Shown in pieces: positions 33,043-45,052 of a stretch of 64,000 nucleotides of DNA; within the stretch, counting starts at the first letter, position 1, and each line of letters opens with the position of its first letter. Position numbers and translations under genes: made by a program. The DNA is from Cycas panzhihuaensis. Its lineage: Eukaryota; Cycadophyta. Under the pieces are notes generated by a model. It was not told the DNA's origin. It saw nothing but the letters and a program-made list of their open reading frames with translations, and searched no databases. The DNA is taken from assembly GCA_023213395.1 (NCBI GenBank), contig CM041465.1, forward strand, positions 92,511,741-92,575,740, read 5' to 3'.

Positions 33043-34773
33043 TTAAGGTTTGAATCCTTGAGAGCAACATTTTAGAGCCTTTGTACATACTATTCTTTCA
33101 AAATTTTAAAGCCTTGTTAATTTTTTTTAAGGAACCTATATTATGCCTGATTAGTGACTTGTTCTTACTCATTTTCAAGATATTTAAAGTAAATTTCTAT
33201 TGCATTTTTTTGGCTTATTTTCATTATCTGTTGAGATACATTTGGGGCTATTTTGTCACATTTTTCAGTCACTTTTAAGGGGATATTTTGATGTTATTAT
33301 GAGGCTATTTTGAAGTATATGTAGAAGATTTTTTGAAGCTAATGTTCATAAAGGAAAAATGAGCAGATGAGCTAGTCATTTAAGCGATTATAATAGAGTT
33401 ATTAGCAATAGTTGAAGGAGTTTCTTTTTTGGCTATCTAGAGGTCAAAAATAACTCTATTTGTAAAAGAAAAATTTCATAGTAAGTAGCTTATAAACAAA
33501 AAAGATTTATAGTTCAAAATATATGTAGCCTCCTTATGTTATTTCTATATTAAAAAATATAAATAAACAAAGGAAAAGCTTTTAAAGATGTATTTGTGGC
33601 CTTTAATATTTGGCCTATATTTTATGTAAAAAATGAAATAAAATAAAAAATAAAAAAAAGAGTGTCTTTTTCTTTTCTTGCCTGTAGCTCAAAATAGAGA
33701 AGAATGTAGGGGAGAAACCTGTCACCTGATAGAATTTTTGATTAATTTACACAGACATTTAATTTTTTGAAGTTAGGCATATGCTAATTTTTATGAAAAA
33801 ACATGTATAAGTTTTATAAACACAAAAATACTATTAGTTAGATTTAACAATATTTTGGGTCTACCCAGCCCTCTAGTTTATCAACCCCTAGTCATATAGA
33901 GTGCCTATATGACCTTCATCTAGCTAGCAAAAAGGGCCTAATTCCTAAATTTTAAAATTTTAGGGGGTCCTTATCAAATTTTTATTATAACTTGAGTATA
34001 CAGACTCTGTTTTTAATCCCATCAATTGCATTGGATTTGTAACTAAGATCACTTTTATTTGACAAGCCACTTGATAGCATTTGGAGCTGATTCAATATAG
34101 AAAATTTAGCTTAAATTTAAAAGTTTCTTTTAAAACTTTATTTTTTAGTATTTTTAGGCATATACATGTAATTTTAAAGGATCTATGACATTTGTTGTAC
34201 ATTCCATCAGCATAATGTACCCCAAATAAGGGGAATAATATGTATTAAGGCTTATTTTTAGCTCTAGAGAACTTATTTCATATTCTTTAAGAGAGTCATT
34301 TATATTGTATTTTAGTCACATCCATTTTTTAGTCATGTTTTAAAATTTATTACTACATTTTTAGCCCATAGAGGTAATCTAAGGCCATAGTGCTATTGTA
34401 AGGCCTTAGAGCCATGTATTTCTAGTTATTATAGCTGAAGAAGTGACTTATATTATCTTATATAAGCAAGAGATTAGACTCCTTTTCAACTACTCTTGCA
34501 TTTCTTCATCATCTTACTTGTTTGACCATGTAGGACATCATGTTCCTAGAGTGAAGCTAACTTGGCACTAATTGAACCATGTAAATAAAGGAAGATCCTA
34601 GTAAATCGATAATCATAGTTATTAGTTACCCATGTGGTCTGGTGGATGATGTTCTCTTCATATGGACATTAATAGTATATTATATTATTATAACAACTTA
34701 TAATCCAATATTTATTTGAAGACTCAATTTCATATTTTTGATGTGATATTCCATCTTATATAATTGTCTATTA
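33043..34773 (+). other. Internal region of element E, no gene seen
   Basis: AT-rich. The longest open stretch (33081-33278) is a hydrophobic, T-rich sequence without family resemblance. A TAGGGGAGAAACC purine run occurs near 33707. I see nothing else here. Confidence 0.5.
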
Positions 34774-34784
34774 TAGAGGGGAAA
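34774..34784 (+). other. Polypurine tract of element E
   Basis: TAGAGGGGAAA directly before TATTAGGTGTAATACC, the start of the second LTR. Confidence 0.65.
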
Positions 34785-35100
34785 TATTAGGTGTAATACC
34801 TAACTATATTATTGTCCCCATTCATACTCTCTTTATATTTATTTGTATTTTATATTTGAGGTTGTGAGCTATGTAGAGATGTGTGCTACTTCTAATATTA
34901 ACCAATGAGGGTTCTCTCTTAAGTGGTAAGTTGTACTATAAGTATGTACATCATTCTTCATTCTAATTTAATGTTTGACCATTCTTTCATCTCTTATGTT
35001 AACTTGTACATACATTACTATTCTTGTGTTTCATTATTGTATCATTCACTCACCACTATATTTCATCTTTTGTATGCATAGTATATTTATTTTTCTAACA
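34785..35100 (+). repeat. 3' LTR of element E
   Basis: 316 bases from TATTAGGTGTAATACC to TTTTTCTAACA. Its start is shared with the partial LTR at 61218-61434. Confidence 0.75.
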
Positions 35101-35966
35101 CAAATCGATAAATTTTTGTAGTGTTCTTCAACTATGAACATGTCGACATAGTCATGAGGTCATAACACAATATTTTATGGCTTCAAATTGAAGAGAAAAA
35201 CCTTGTATAAACACTAAATCGGTGTACATAATGGGAGATGACCCTCCATTAAACAATGGTATTTTTTGGGAGAAAAATCCTTTGAAATAGGTCTTTCATA
35301 CATCAATCTTCTCTAGCAATATGATACTCAAAATATTGAAACTCTAATCTCAAAGTTTACAGGGCTAGATTGAGCAAAACCACTTCATTTCAAGAGAAAT
35401 AAAGTGCCCAACCCTAAATGGAAGCCATAAAAAGAGATTTCTCCTTGATTTCTTTAAAAAAATATTTGATTTTCTTTAGTATGAGATTTATGGCTGAAAT
35501 GCAAGGGTTTACATGTCATTTTCTCATGAATATTTATAGGTTATAAAAATAATTTAATTTCTTTTTCTAATAAAGCCTGGATTAAGGTTTTAATTGATGA
35601 GAAACAATAAAAATTATTGCAAAAATGTAGTTGTAAAATAGATTTATGTATGTAACTACTAATGGTTATACTTTTTTTGTGTTTATTTCATCATTTTTCA
35701 TGTATACAAATTTGTTTTCTAGTTATTTATTGTAAAAGTATTTCATATCATAAATCTTAAGTTTGAAAAATAAATTGTAAATGCTCTAAATCTTATAGAT
35801 TGTGATTATCTTCAATGGAAGTGCTTGATTTCGTTCAGAGAAATTACATTTATATGCTCTCTTAATAGATTTCTTTCTTAGATGTTCTCTTTCTCATTGA
35901 AATATATTCATCATATTCTCTACATACTCCTTCTTAATGTGACTATAATCTCCTTAAGATATATAT
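35101..35966. other. AT-rich stretch without recognised feature
   Basis: No convincing ORF or repeat partner in the window. Because a primer-site-like sequence lies at its right edge (minus strand, 35967-35979), it may be the start of an internal region of a chromovirus-like element. Confidence 0.3.
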
Positions 35967-35979
35967 GGCTCTAATACCA
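35967..35979 (-). other. Primer-site-like sequence next to the LTR of D
   Basis: Minus strand TGGTATTAGAGCC immediately follows the TAACA end of the LTR. A primer site on the outer side of a 3' LTR is unexpected (see findings). Confidence 0.6.
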
Positions 35980-36456
35980 TGTTAGATTTTAGAAAGGATA
36001 AAAAAAAAGCACTATACATAAGATTTTTTTGGCAGAATTATTCTACTGTTTAAATAATTTTATTCATAGCTTATCATAGAAAATAGTATATACATTAAAT
36101 GTAGTAAGAGGCGTAACTAACTAATGAGTAGTTGGTTGTACACCTACTTCACATGTGGTTGGTTACCTCCAAAAATCAACTCACTCTATTAAGTTAATAT
36201 AAATATTATAATTAGTAATATTCTAATAGTATATACTTCTTAGATGACCTAGACTTCTCACACTCATAATAAGTTGCAAATATTAATAAAGACCCAAAAT
36301 ATTTAAGGATATATTGTTTAATATATTATTAAATTAATGTATAAGTATTACACTAGGGTTCATATTTATATTATTTATATGAATGGATGTGACCTATCTA
36401 TTATAGATGCCACCCTTTATTATTGATGCTTAATTATATTAATTTGGCTCATCACA
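35980..36456 (-). repeat. 3' LTR of chromovirus element D
   Basis: Minus strand from about TGTGATGAGCC (36456) to TCTAACA (35980), preceded by purine-rich AAAGGAGAGCT. It lies just after the chromodomain-coding end of pol, as usual in chromoviruses. No partner LTR is in the window. Confidence 0.6.
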
Positions 36457-37963
36457 AGCTCTCCTTTCTAAAAAATACTTTGCCCTAAAAGTATTAGAAA
36501 CCTAATCTCATAAATGGGGCTATTTCTTGATAATAGAACTAGATTCCCATGAAGCATCTTCTTTTGGAGGTTGTTGCCATTTCACCAGATACTCCTGAAT
36601 GGATTTGGATTATAAGTGATGATCTGAACTTCAAAGATGGACTTAGGGATTATGTTTGCCTTATTTAGTTAATATTAGAAGATTAATTTGTATTGGTATT
36701 CTTATTCCTAACTAATGTTTTAAATGAGATACATAAAAGACATTGTGAATATAGGTTGTAGATGGTAAATCAAGAGTATACTTTACTTCTCCCACTTTAT
36801 TCCTTATATGATATGGACCATAAAATTATGGGTTAAGCTTTTCTTTCTTTGATTTTTTTAAGAATGTTTGCTTATACAATTGTAAGCATAAATAAACTCA
36901 ATCACCTTCAAAAAATTCTCATTTAGTTTGACGCAAATTGGCTTATTGGTTTATCCTATTTTGGGCATTAGATAGATGTTCTCATAATAAGGTGATTATA
37001 TTTTTTCAATTCATTTAAATAATTGTCGATTACTAGAATGCGTAACTGTATACTTATTTAATCCGTTATTGAAATAAGATTTTAAACATATAAAGCTTTT
37101 ATAGGAGTTATTTTAATGGACATATGGTATGTTGTATTATACCAACCTTTAGCTAAATATAACCATTTAACTTAGCTACTTAGTTTGTTTGATACAAAAC
37201 TTTGAAGATAAACTTTTAAGCATTTATTAACAATTTTAATTTACCCATCTATTTGAGGGTGATAACTAGTACTCATATTTAGGGGGGTACCTAGTTATTT
37301 AAATGATTCTTGCCAAAAGCTACTTTGGATTTTTGGATCTTGTCATTGGTAATAACCTTTGGTAAACCATGAAGTCTATAAATATTGATGTGACCTAATG
37401 AGCCTTAAAATTACTTTATATGGCTACGAAGTAGACATATTTAGTTAACTGATCAATTACAACATATATATAATATTTATTATCTGACCTTGATAATCCT
37501 ATGATAAAATACATAATTATGCTTTCCGATTTTATATGCAAAGTTGGCAATGGTTGTAATATTCCTAGTGGAAGAATATTTTTATATTTTAAAGTTTAAT
37601 AAACTTTACATTTATTAACAAAATTTTGGATATCATTTTTTTTTCATTTCTAAAAGAATGATTATCTTATTTGTTAGTAAGTTTTATAGAATCCAGTATG
37701 ACCTACTATTAGTACTATATATTCTTCTTTCAAAATTTATTATTTAAATTATACTTATTCTACTAGGTAAATTTGTCCTTTATACCATAAAATAACATTT
37801 CTACATTCAATTTTTTCTTGAGGTTCTTTTTGAAGCTTACTAATTAACTAGTTTATTTTAGAATCCTTAGCATATTAAGCTCTTATGTTATCTAACCAAC
37901 TAGGGTTGATAGTAGTAATAGGCTAAAATTAAATCCTTTCATATTAATGTGATAATGCATTTA
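36457..37963 (-). pseudogene. int: Integrase and chromodomain of element D
   Basis: Minus strand, read through many stops and shifts. The integrase region includes RLHGLPKVITND (about 37378-37331) and a PQTDG-like stretch. The end carries SIQEYLVKWQQPPKEDASWE (about 36600-36545), a clear chromodomain core. A chromodomain after integrase defines chromoviruses and is thought to steer insertion to heterochromatin. Continuous with 58755-61217 once copia-1 is removed. Confidence 0.78.
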
Positions 37964-38286
37964 TATTAGAAAACATAAACATAAGCAAAGGTCAACATGA
38001 TCTTTCATAATAAGTAGATCACAACAACAAACATACACACGGGATACCAGATTGCCATGGGAAATCCTTGTGGGAGACAACCCTCTATATAATATTATAT
38101 CACATTTTTGACAACCTAAATATTATACATAGTTTAGACTTTGATTTATATTTATAGATCTAAAGTGCCTTAAATAATAGGAATTAAGTCCGTCGGCTCA
38201 CCCATATCAAGAATATTCCACCTATATATTAGGCACATAAATAGATCCACTTTATATTAATTGATATATATATACATATTCCAACA
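37964..38286 (-). repeat. 3' LTR of copia-1
   Basis: 323 bases that match 58448-58754 over their whole length (for example GATCTTTCATAAYAAGTAGATCACA and AGAATATTCCACCTAYATATTAGGCA). On the minus strand it starts TGTTGGAATATG after AAGAAGGGA. Confidence 0.88.
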
Positions 38287-38459
38287 TCCCTTCTTAATAC
38301 AAATATGGGATAATAAGGCTTATCCTTAGGAATAGATCCCTTCTCAAGGATAACCTTACCTAATATGCATAAACGTCGATGTAGCAATCTTTAGTTTGAG
38401 CTTAGTGAACACGTTCATCAGTCGATCTCCACTTGGATAATCTTCAATTTGTATCTTTC
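38287..38459 (-). other. Internal 3' end of copia-1
   Basis: Non-coding tail of copia-1 next to its 3' LTR. The minus-strand purine run AAGAAGGGA at the LTR is the likely polypurine tract. Confidence 0.5.
38455..38459. repeat. Target site duplication of element B, left (CTTTC)
   Basis: CTTTC directly before the LTR and again at 55093-55097. Confidence 0.92.
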
Positions 38460-41083
38460 TATTTCCCAGCTACCAGAATGGACTCGAGACGCATCGACTC
38501 AGGTAAGCTCAGGTATATATCCTCACTTCTCTCTTCACTCCTGTTTGATCGAGATTGCTTAGTATGGATTGCCTGACGTATGCTTGCCTGCCATTTGTAT
38601 GATTGCACTACCTCTTTGCTTGATCACACTGCATGTGCTGGCAAAGATACCACTCAAATTTATGATGACCCATAGTGGAGGCATTCTTCAGCAAATGTTA
38701 CACCCCATATGGCACATAGCCACCCACGTCATCTCCATGGCCCCTCGGGACACCTTAGCCAATCACGTTTCGCCTTTGATAATGCCCTGCTCATGCTTTG
38801 ATTTCTTCCAAGTACGATTGGATCCCCAGTCGAGACCCGTCTCTCTTGCCTGACCACTTGTCAGTCACCTAGGTACCAATTCCTAGCTGGTTCCAGCCCT
38901 AACTTACTTTTTGTTTAGCTCCAGACCCCTGTTTTTACTTGATTTTTGCCTTAATGACTGTACCGCTGTAAACTTAGTGCTATCGCAATATTTGCTGCAG
39001 TACTGTGAAGTTTACCGCAGTACGACTATTCAAAAAAGTTTTTTTAAACTCACGCGGCAGTTCCTGCTCTTTTCGCAGAACTGCCATGTGGTGCCTGCAC
39101 GTTTCAACTTCCCTGAGACCCTCAATGTTCACTTAGGGTTAGCAGGGGATAAAAAATAAAAAGCTCCTTATTCTTCTCTCTTCTTGACTCATTTTTTAAA
39201 TGCAATTCCTACCAACTTCCCTCCACTTATTGCAGAACAGGGATACTTTCAGCTGTTGCTCTTCACACAGAGGCCATTGCTATCTCTCAAGCTCTATACC
39301 AGTAGTTTCAAGCCTCTTTTTTCAGGTTCATATGATGGCAAGGAAGGATACTCATAGGATTCTCCAAGGAACAAGCTCCAAAGGTCCCAAATCATAAGGG
39401 TTTTTCTCACATTAGTCTCTTCCTCAAAACCAGTCATCAAACCCTGTCAAGTGCAGGTTTTTTCTGCTATTTTCTAGCAGAGACACATTCCTACTCTTCA
39501 CTATAAGGTACCCTCCATATTTGATTTGAGATTTATGCTATTTCCTTGTATTTTTATGGATTAGTTCTAGGTTTATGTGCTTTCTTAATGTTATGCCAAT
39601 TTAACACTAGTCTTTTACACTTTGTACCATAATGCTTCCCCTCTTATTCCTGTAAGCCTACTTTTAGGTGGCTGTTGCAGGGGGGTGACATAAAGAAAAT
39701 TAGAAGGAGGAAGGTGGGGTCAGTCCCCCTTTCTATCCTTCTCCCCAAGGGTCCAAACCCTTATTTTCTTTCCCTTTGAACCTTTTTGCCTCCCTTGAAT
39801 TTAGGTTAGGGAACTTGGAAGCCTATCTTTAAATCCAAATCAGCGTTGGCAACCCCTTGCCACGCTGGTTTTAGATTTTCATTTGCTAGTTTTGGGCACC
39901 ACATAAACCCCAAAACCACTTCTTGTTGGTTCACAACCTACAGCCCATCCCACTTGGACGATCTGCTGTTCATAGCATCTCATCCTTTGGGTGTGCTTAT
40001 ATACCTTCCTGTTGTTTTTTCCTTTCTTTTATTTGCTACCTTATGTCATCAGTATAGCTCATTTTTCCTTTCCCAAGGCCAAGTGGGGATCTTCCATGGG
40101 TGAGTTAGCTATTTCGAGGCTACTCCTTTGTTCTGGGTGTCAGTTGAGGTGATTATTGGTTGGAATCATGTTTGGAGTATTTTCCTTTGGAATAGCATGC
40201 ATATGTTCTGATTTAATTGGTTTCATCTCTTCTATATTTAGACATATATATATTAGATATACTTTGTGGCCCCTCTTTCAAGAGGGAGAAACCTATATGT
40301 TTGATTGGCAGATCTTGCGATTGTGGAGTTACACATAAGATGAGCCTATTAGCAGGTTAGTTTTGTGTTTGTTGTTTTTCTCCATTTCCGTTTATTGCTG
40401 CCTTGCTTTACTTTTTGCATACATTGGGGAGGTAAGATAACCCCTCTTCGGCTACTCACGGAAACCATCACCGATCAGTTTCACCTATATAACAAGTGGA
40501 GCGGGAAGGTACGGGAAGCAATGAGATTCGTAGCGCTTCGTTCAAACACTGGTCTAGGTATTCCTCTTTTCTTTTCGTCCTTTTCTTATACCATTATTTC
40601 TTACGTATATGTGTGCATATTAAGAAACATATAGGAAACGGAAAAGGAGGAAAGAACATATATTTCACATTTTGCGTGTCTTTTTATTTCGTAGTTGTTC
40701 TATTACATATAGATAGTCTTCTTTGAGTGTAAGTTATTCATTTCCGGCTCTTGACTATCTCATACATAGACATTACATTACACGCACTCCACTTATGTGT
40801 TGCCTGCTCACCTCTTTGAGAAGACGCAACCTGCTAGGCCCCTTCTTCCTCTTCCTGACCATTCGAGGGGTAGGAGGGCCTCGCCTTTTAGGACGACCTA
40901 AGGCTTCACCATGCGTCCCTTCCCCGTGATTACCTAGAAGTAATTAGGCACCTTCGCAGGTCCCGAATCCACGCTCCGGTGCACGGACGCCCTGCGTGAT
41001 GAATCCTTTCCTTTTAACCCAACTCGGTCTTGTATAACCATTTCTTGCTAAACGTAGGAATTTACCCCGCGGGCAGCGTTTTA
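38460..41083 (+). repeat. 5' LTR of element B
   Basis: 2624 bases, partner of 52433-55092. The edges read TATTTCCC and GTTTTA where the 3' LTR has TGTTTCCC and GTTTCA, so both terminal dinucleotides have mutated by single transitions. It holds CAGGTAAGCT at about 38509, the GGTACC-type cassette (38960-39027) and GGGGATAAAAAATAAA near 39147 as the TATA candidate. A short ORF at 39846-40103 recurs in the 3' LTR. Confidence 0.95.
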
Positions 41084-41084
41084 T

Positions 41085-41102
41085 TGGCGACCATACTAGG
41101 GA
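41085..41102 (+). other. Primer binding site of element B
   Basis: TGGCGACCATACTAGGGA one base after the LTR, differing from the A/C site at two positions. Confidence 0.75.
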
Positions 41103-41347
41103 ACTACTAGTAAGGGAACTAGTTTTGCTTCCCTTTCCTGTTGGTGTTCTTGCTTTTAGGTAGTCCTCTTGTCTTACCTTTTCAGTTAGGTAGCCCCCAA
41201 TGTGCCTATTTCATACCCTTTGCTTTCTTCCAATAATGTTCATACAGGCATTGCATATGACGTTTCTCGCGTCACTTACGAGGTCTGCCACCATTGTTAG
41301 AAGACCCATCATATTGTTCCCTTCTGTCGTCATATTCTGATTCGACA
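41103..41347 (+). other. Untranslated leader of element B
   Basis: It aligns with the leaders of A and C. No conserved frame upstream of the gag ATG at 41348. Confidence 0.55.
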
Positions 41348-43560
41348 ATGGAAGGCTACCATTCTAATTGGGCCTACCATACCTTGGTCTCAGGAACTCA
41401 AGAGTTTCCCACGTCCATTTCGGGATCCACCCATGAGGGTGACAATCCCATCTATTATCTGGGTGACTAGCCTCACCCATCCGATCTTCATCCTTTTACT
41501 CATGTAGTAGAAGGCTCGCCTCTTCATGAGATCCACCATCTGCTTGGTGATTTCTATGAGGAGTGCCCTGAGGGGTCCCCATCGTTTGAGGTCCCGTCAA
41601 CCTCGTATAGTTACAACGATACCCCTCCTGCTGACATGATTGAAGCCATCAGTGAGTACTTTCGAGCAAATCACCTTCAACCACATCCTAAGTGGTTTGA
41701 AGAGGCTTTGCACAGAAGGGCACCTTCTTCATCTGCACCTGCGCCTCCTATGACAAATAACCCTTCCGTCCATGTGCACTTATCCTATGCCATGTCTACA
41801 CCTACTTCCAGGACAAGTGTTGCACCCTCTATTCTTAGCCATGGTCCTACTTCTTCAGGACCTATCTGCAGTGTGTCCTTTACCCAACTTGGGGTTAGCA
41901 TACCGCTCGAAAGTCAAACAAATATGCCACCCTCAAACGTGGTACATGTGTTCCCTAGTAGGCCTAGAGGTCCTACTAGTGCTATTGCTACTAACTATGT
42001 GGGACCCACTCCCATATATGTTTAAAGCCCATCTGGTGGTCCTTCCCTTTACTTACCCCCGAGTTATGCATCTCAACCTTGGGGGTAGGGTAAGGGAAAC
42101 CATCTTCCAAATTATGGGGTGGACCTGTTACACCCTTATGGGGTTGCACCACCTACGGGTGGCCCATATGGGTAGAATCCAGTCTCGCACCTTCCTTTTC
42201 CGCCATCCAATGCAACTTCTTTCGCCATGCCTTCGCAAGGGAACATGCCTCATTTCCAAGGTGTTTATCTGCAACCCCCCTTCCAACAAGGGGTATTTTC
42301 CCAGGGAGGGATGGGTCTACCACCCCCATCCATTCCTAGCTCATTACCGTTTGCTGATCCTATGGCCCATGTAAGAGCACATTCCTTCATGGATTATAGG
42401 TCGACGCCTTTATCCATTGAGGCGTTAAGAACTAATCTGCTGCCTCACCCTCCTAAAGTTCCCAAATTCGATGGAGCTTCGTCGCAAGACCCAACTGAAC
42501 ACATACGTAGCTTTTCTATGGCATGTATAGACTACTGGGCCTACGACCATATCTTAATGAAATTATTTCCACGATCCTTGTAGGGCAACGCCTATAAGTG
42601 GTTCTACCATCTCACTACCCACTCCATTTCTTCATTCTAATAATTGGTGGATGAATTTGTGAATTACTTTGACGTAGCCTATCCATTCGAGAGCAGAATG
42701 AAATCTCTTCTTTCGCTCAAACAAGGTCATGATGAAATGAATCGTGACTTTGTGAGACGGTTCCATGATCTCCTTCACTCTACTAAGGCCACGTTGCCTG
42801 AGTATCTGAAGAGAGATTTTTTCATTAATGCACTTCGTCTCGAAGTGCATGTGGAAGTCCTCAAAATGGGGGCAACCACGTGCGACTCCATGATCACGAA
42901 ATGCTTAGCATTAGAGGCTATTAAGATCCAAGCCAGACTCAAGAGACCTTTTAAGCCCTCACAACATCATGAGGAACCTCCCCTAGCCAAGGAAACTAAA
43001 CCTTCGCAACCCACCAGGTCTACTTCTCATTCTACTGATAGGACTTTAGACCCCCTTACTTCTGCTATATGCTCATTCGAGCGTACAATGAAGGAGCTTA
43101 AACTCCAAACCCCTTCATCGCCAACCTCTAATTAACTAATTCAACAAGCCTCTTATGTCGTTCCCCCCAAAGGGGTTAGTACCCAACCTTTTCAAGCGAG
43201 GAAAGTCGATCCTCCCCTTGAGAAGAGGTGGTGCTCCGTCCACGGGGAATGCTTTCACGATGACTCACATTGTTAGGCGCAACACCCTCGTGATGCCCCA
43301 CCGTGCAACTTGTCTCCCAGATGGGCATCGAGGCCCAATCTCGATCAACCCGTTCATAAGGATTTATTCCCCAAATATGGGGAGCATGATTGTAATGCTC
43401 AATAAAGAAACAACCGAAACCGGGGTAGATCCCTTGATTCTCGCCCTTCACACGGTAGAGGGAAGGGTGCACAAGGTTCATCACCCTCTTCACGTTCCTT
43501 TGACCACCGTGCTCCTTCGCCTTCGTGATCCTGTAACAAGGGAAAGAAGGTAATCCAGAT
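41348..43560 (+). pseudogene. gag: gag of element B
   Basis: ATG at 41348 (MEGYHSNWAYH). An N-terminal Ser/Pro-rich part, a capsid core with MDYRSTPLSIEALRTNLLPH (about 42391-42450) and VEVLKMGATTCDSMITKCLALEA (42850-42920), then the knuckle WCSVHGECFHDDSHC (43232-43273). Stops at about 41468, 42023, 42088, 42173, 42581, 42638-42643 and 43274 mostly stand where A or C has CAA or CAG. The segment 42644-43135 is open. Confidence 0.86.
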
Positions 43561-45052
43561 ACTTGAGACTACTTCCCTTTATGCCTTAACTCAGTCTCAA
43601 GTCGCGAAAGAGGTAACTAGTGCCTCTACATCTACATCACATCTTGATCCTCCTCTGGAAGCCGTTCCTCTAGAAATTCCATCGCTTCCCAAGAAAATTC
43701 TCATCTGCCTCGGTCACTTTGACTTTATGAGAGCCCTTACCCAACCCACAAGGAGGGGTAAGCCTTTTTCCATGGTCGAAGAGCTCCTTACTGTGGCTGC
43801 TGGGATGTCCATCATGGACATCTTGAGAAGTTGTCCCGAGCAACGAATGCTCCTCTTGGAAGCTTTAGGATTGAATGATGCGTCTGTTCACACTTAGGGT
43901 ACAACCCAAAGTCATGAACCCGTCATCTCCTTTGATCCTAGAGATCTTCCCCCAGCCAGTGGAAGGGAACGTTAATGGAACTTCCCTTTCATGATTACCA
44001 TAGATATGCCTGATTGTACATTGTGAAGAACCGTCATGGACAATAATTCTTCCATAAATACCATGCCCTTGCAAGTCATGCAAGAGCTTGGCATTTCTGC
44101 CTTGGAACCTGCTCCATGGCGATGTCAAGGTTACGATGGTAGCGAGAAGACTCCCTTGGGATCCATCTCGATACCTCTTACCCTCGAGGATAAGACTGTC
44201 CTTGCCGACATCGTTGTCCTCGATGTGGACGTTGATTACAACCTCCTTCTGGGTCGACTATGGCTTGACTAAATGGGAGCTGTGTGTTCCACTCGTTGGG
44301 GGCAACTTAAGTTTGTCCATAATGGACAAATGAGAGTTGTCTCCCGCGAGCGACCGCTCACAAAATAAACTAGACCATCTACCCAGGCGAGCCATGGCCA
44401 TTCGAAGGGAAGTAAGGGCCCTTCTAATCATGCCTCGGCCTACTTGATCGCTATCCCTGATCCCTCTTACCATGAAGAAGATCCCACATCTTCTTCTTCT
44501 AATTTGACTCATTTTGCCCCCATCGGCATTGGAAGTCATGGATACCTCGCCATGTTTGGCGACGACGGGTCCCATAGTGAGGATGAGGACCTTCCTCACC
44601 CAATTTCCTTCCTTCGTGCTAGTGGGGGGCACTCTTCTCATTCTAGGTCTCCACCTAGGATCCCTCCTGATCACTCTCTCGTATCATACACCATTGCTAG
44701 TGTTGACTGGCAGATCCTTGGCTCTCCCCATCCATCACCTTCCACAAGTGATGGCGTCAAGTGTTTCCCTCTTGCCTTTTACGAGGGATCTCTCCTTGAC
44801 TCTCCCTTAGAGTCCCTTAGGGATGTTGGGTAGCTTACAGGCCATACTGGTCATATTGCTCCCATGCCATCCTGCACCTCATCCATTCGAAGTCAAGTCA
44901 TCCATGGGGTAGACTACTTCAAAGATGATGAGGCTTTGCTGGAGCACTTAGCGGGCTCCATGCCCAATTTACCTTTTGGTCACTATAAGCTTGGCCACTA
45001 GAAGATCCTTGCGATTGGGTCCACATTAGCTGACCTAATCCCATCCTTCATT
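43561..45052 (+). pseudogene. Protease and linker of element B
   Basis: FSMVEELLTVAAGMSIMDIL leads to the active site, which reads MDNNSSINTM (Asp at 44039) where A and C have MDNGSS: the catalytic Gly is lost by G-to-A changes. SALEPAPWRCQGYDGSEKTPLG and DVDVDYNLLLGRLWLD follow, then stop codons and the acidic linker (DDGSHSEDEDLPHP, about 44560-44605) up to RT. Confidence 0.82.

Larger units (their letters stand above)
32708..35100 (+). mobile_element. Element E: short LTR retrotransposon without coding capacity
   Basis: Two related LTRs (about 32708-33030 and 34785-35100) bracket an internal region of about 1.75 kb. It has an exact TGGTATCAGAGC primer site after the first LTR and a purine tract (TAGAGGGGAAA) before the second. 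No gag or pol motif is visible in any frame, so it resembles a non-autonomous LTR element. A clear target duplication was not found. Confidence 0.75.
37964..38459 (-). mobile_element. Copia-1, left part (3' LTR and internal end)
   Basis: 3' LTR (37964-38286) and about 170 bases of internal sequence of a minus-strand copia element. Element B (38460-55092) splits it, and the rest is 55098-58754. Flanks ATTTA (37959-37963) and ATTCA (58755-58759) are a near-perfect 5-base duplication. Confidence 0.85.

Noticed and set aside
39846-40103. 85-codon ORF in the 5' LTR of B, repeated at 53855-54112
   Set aside because: Same reasoning: LTR duplication explains its conservation; composition is T/C-rich and no domain is recognisable.
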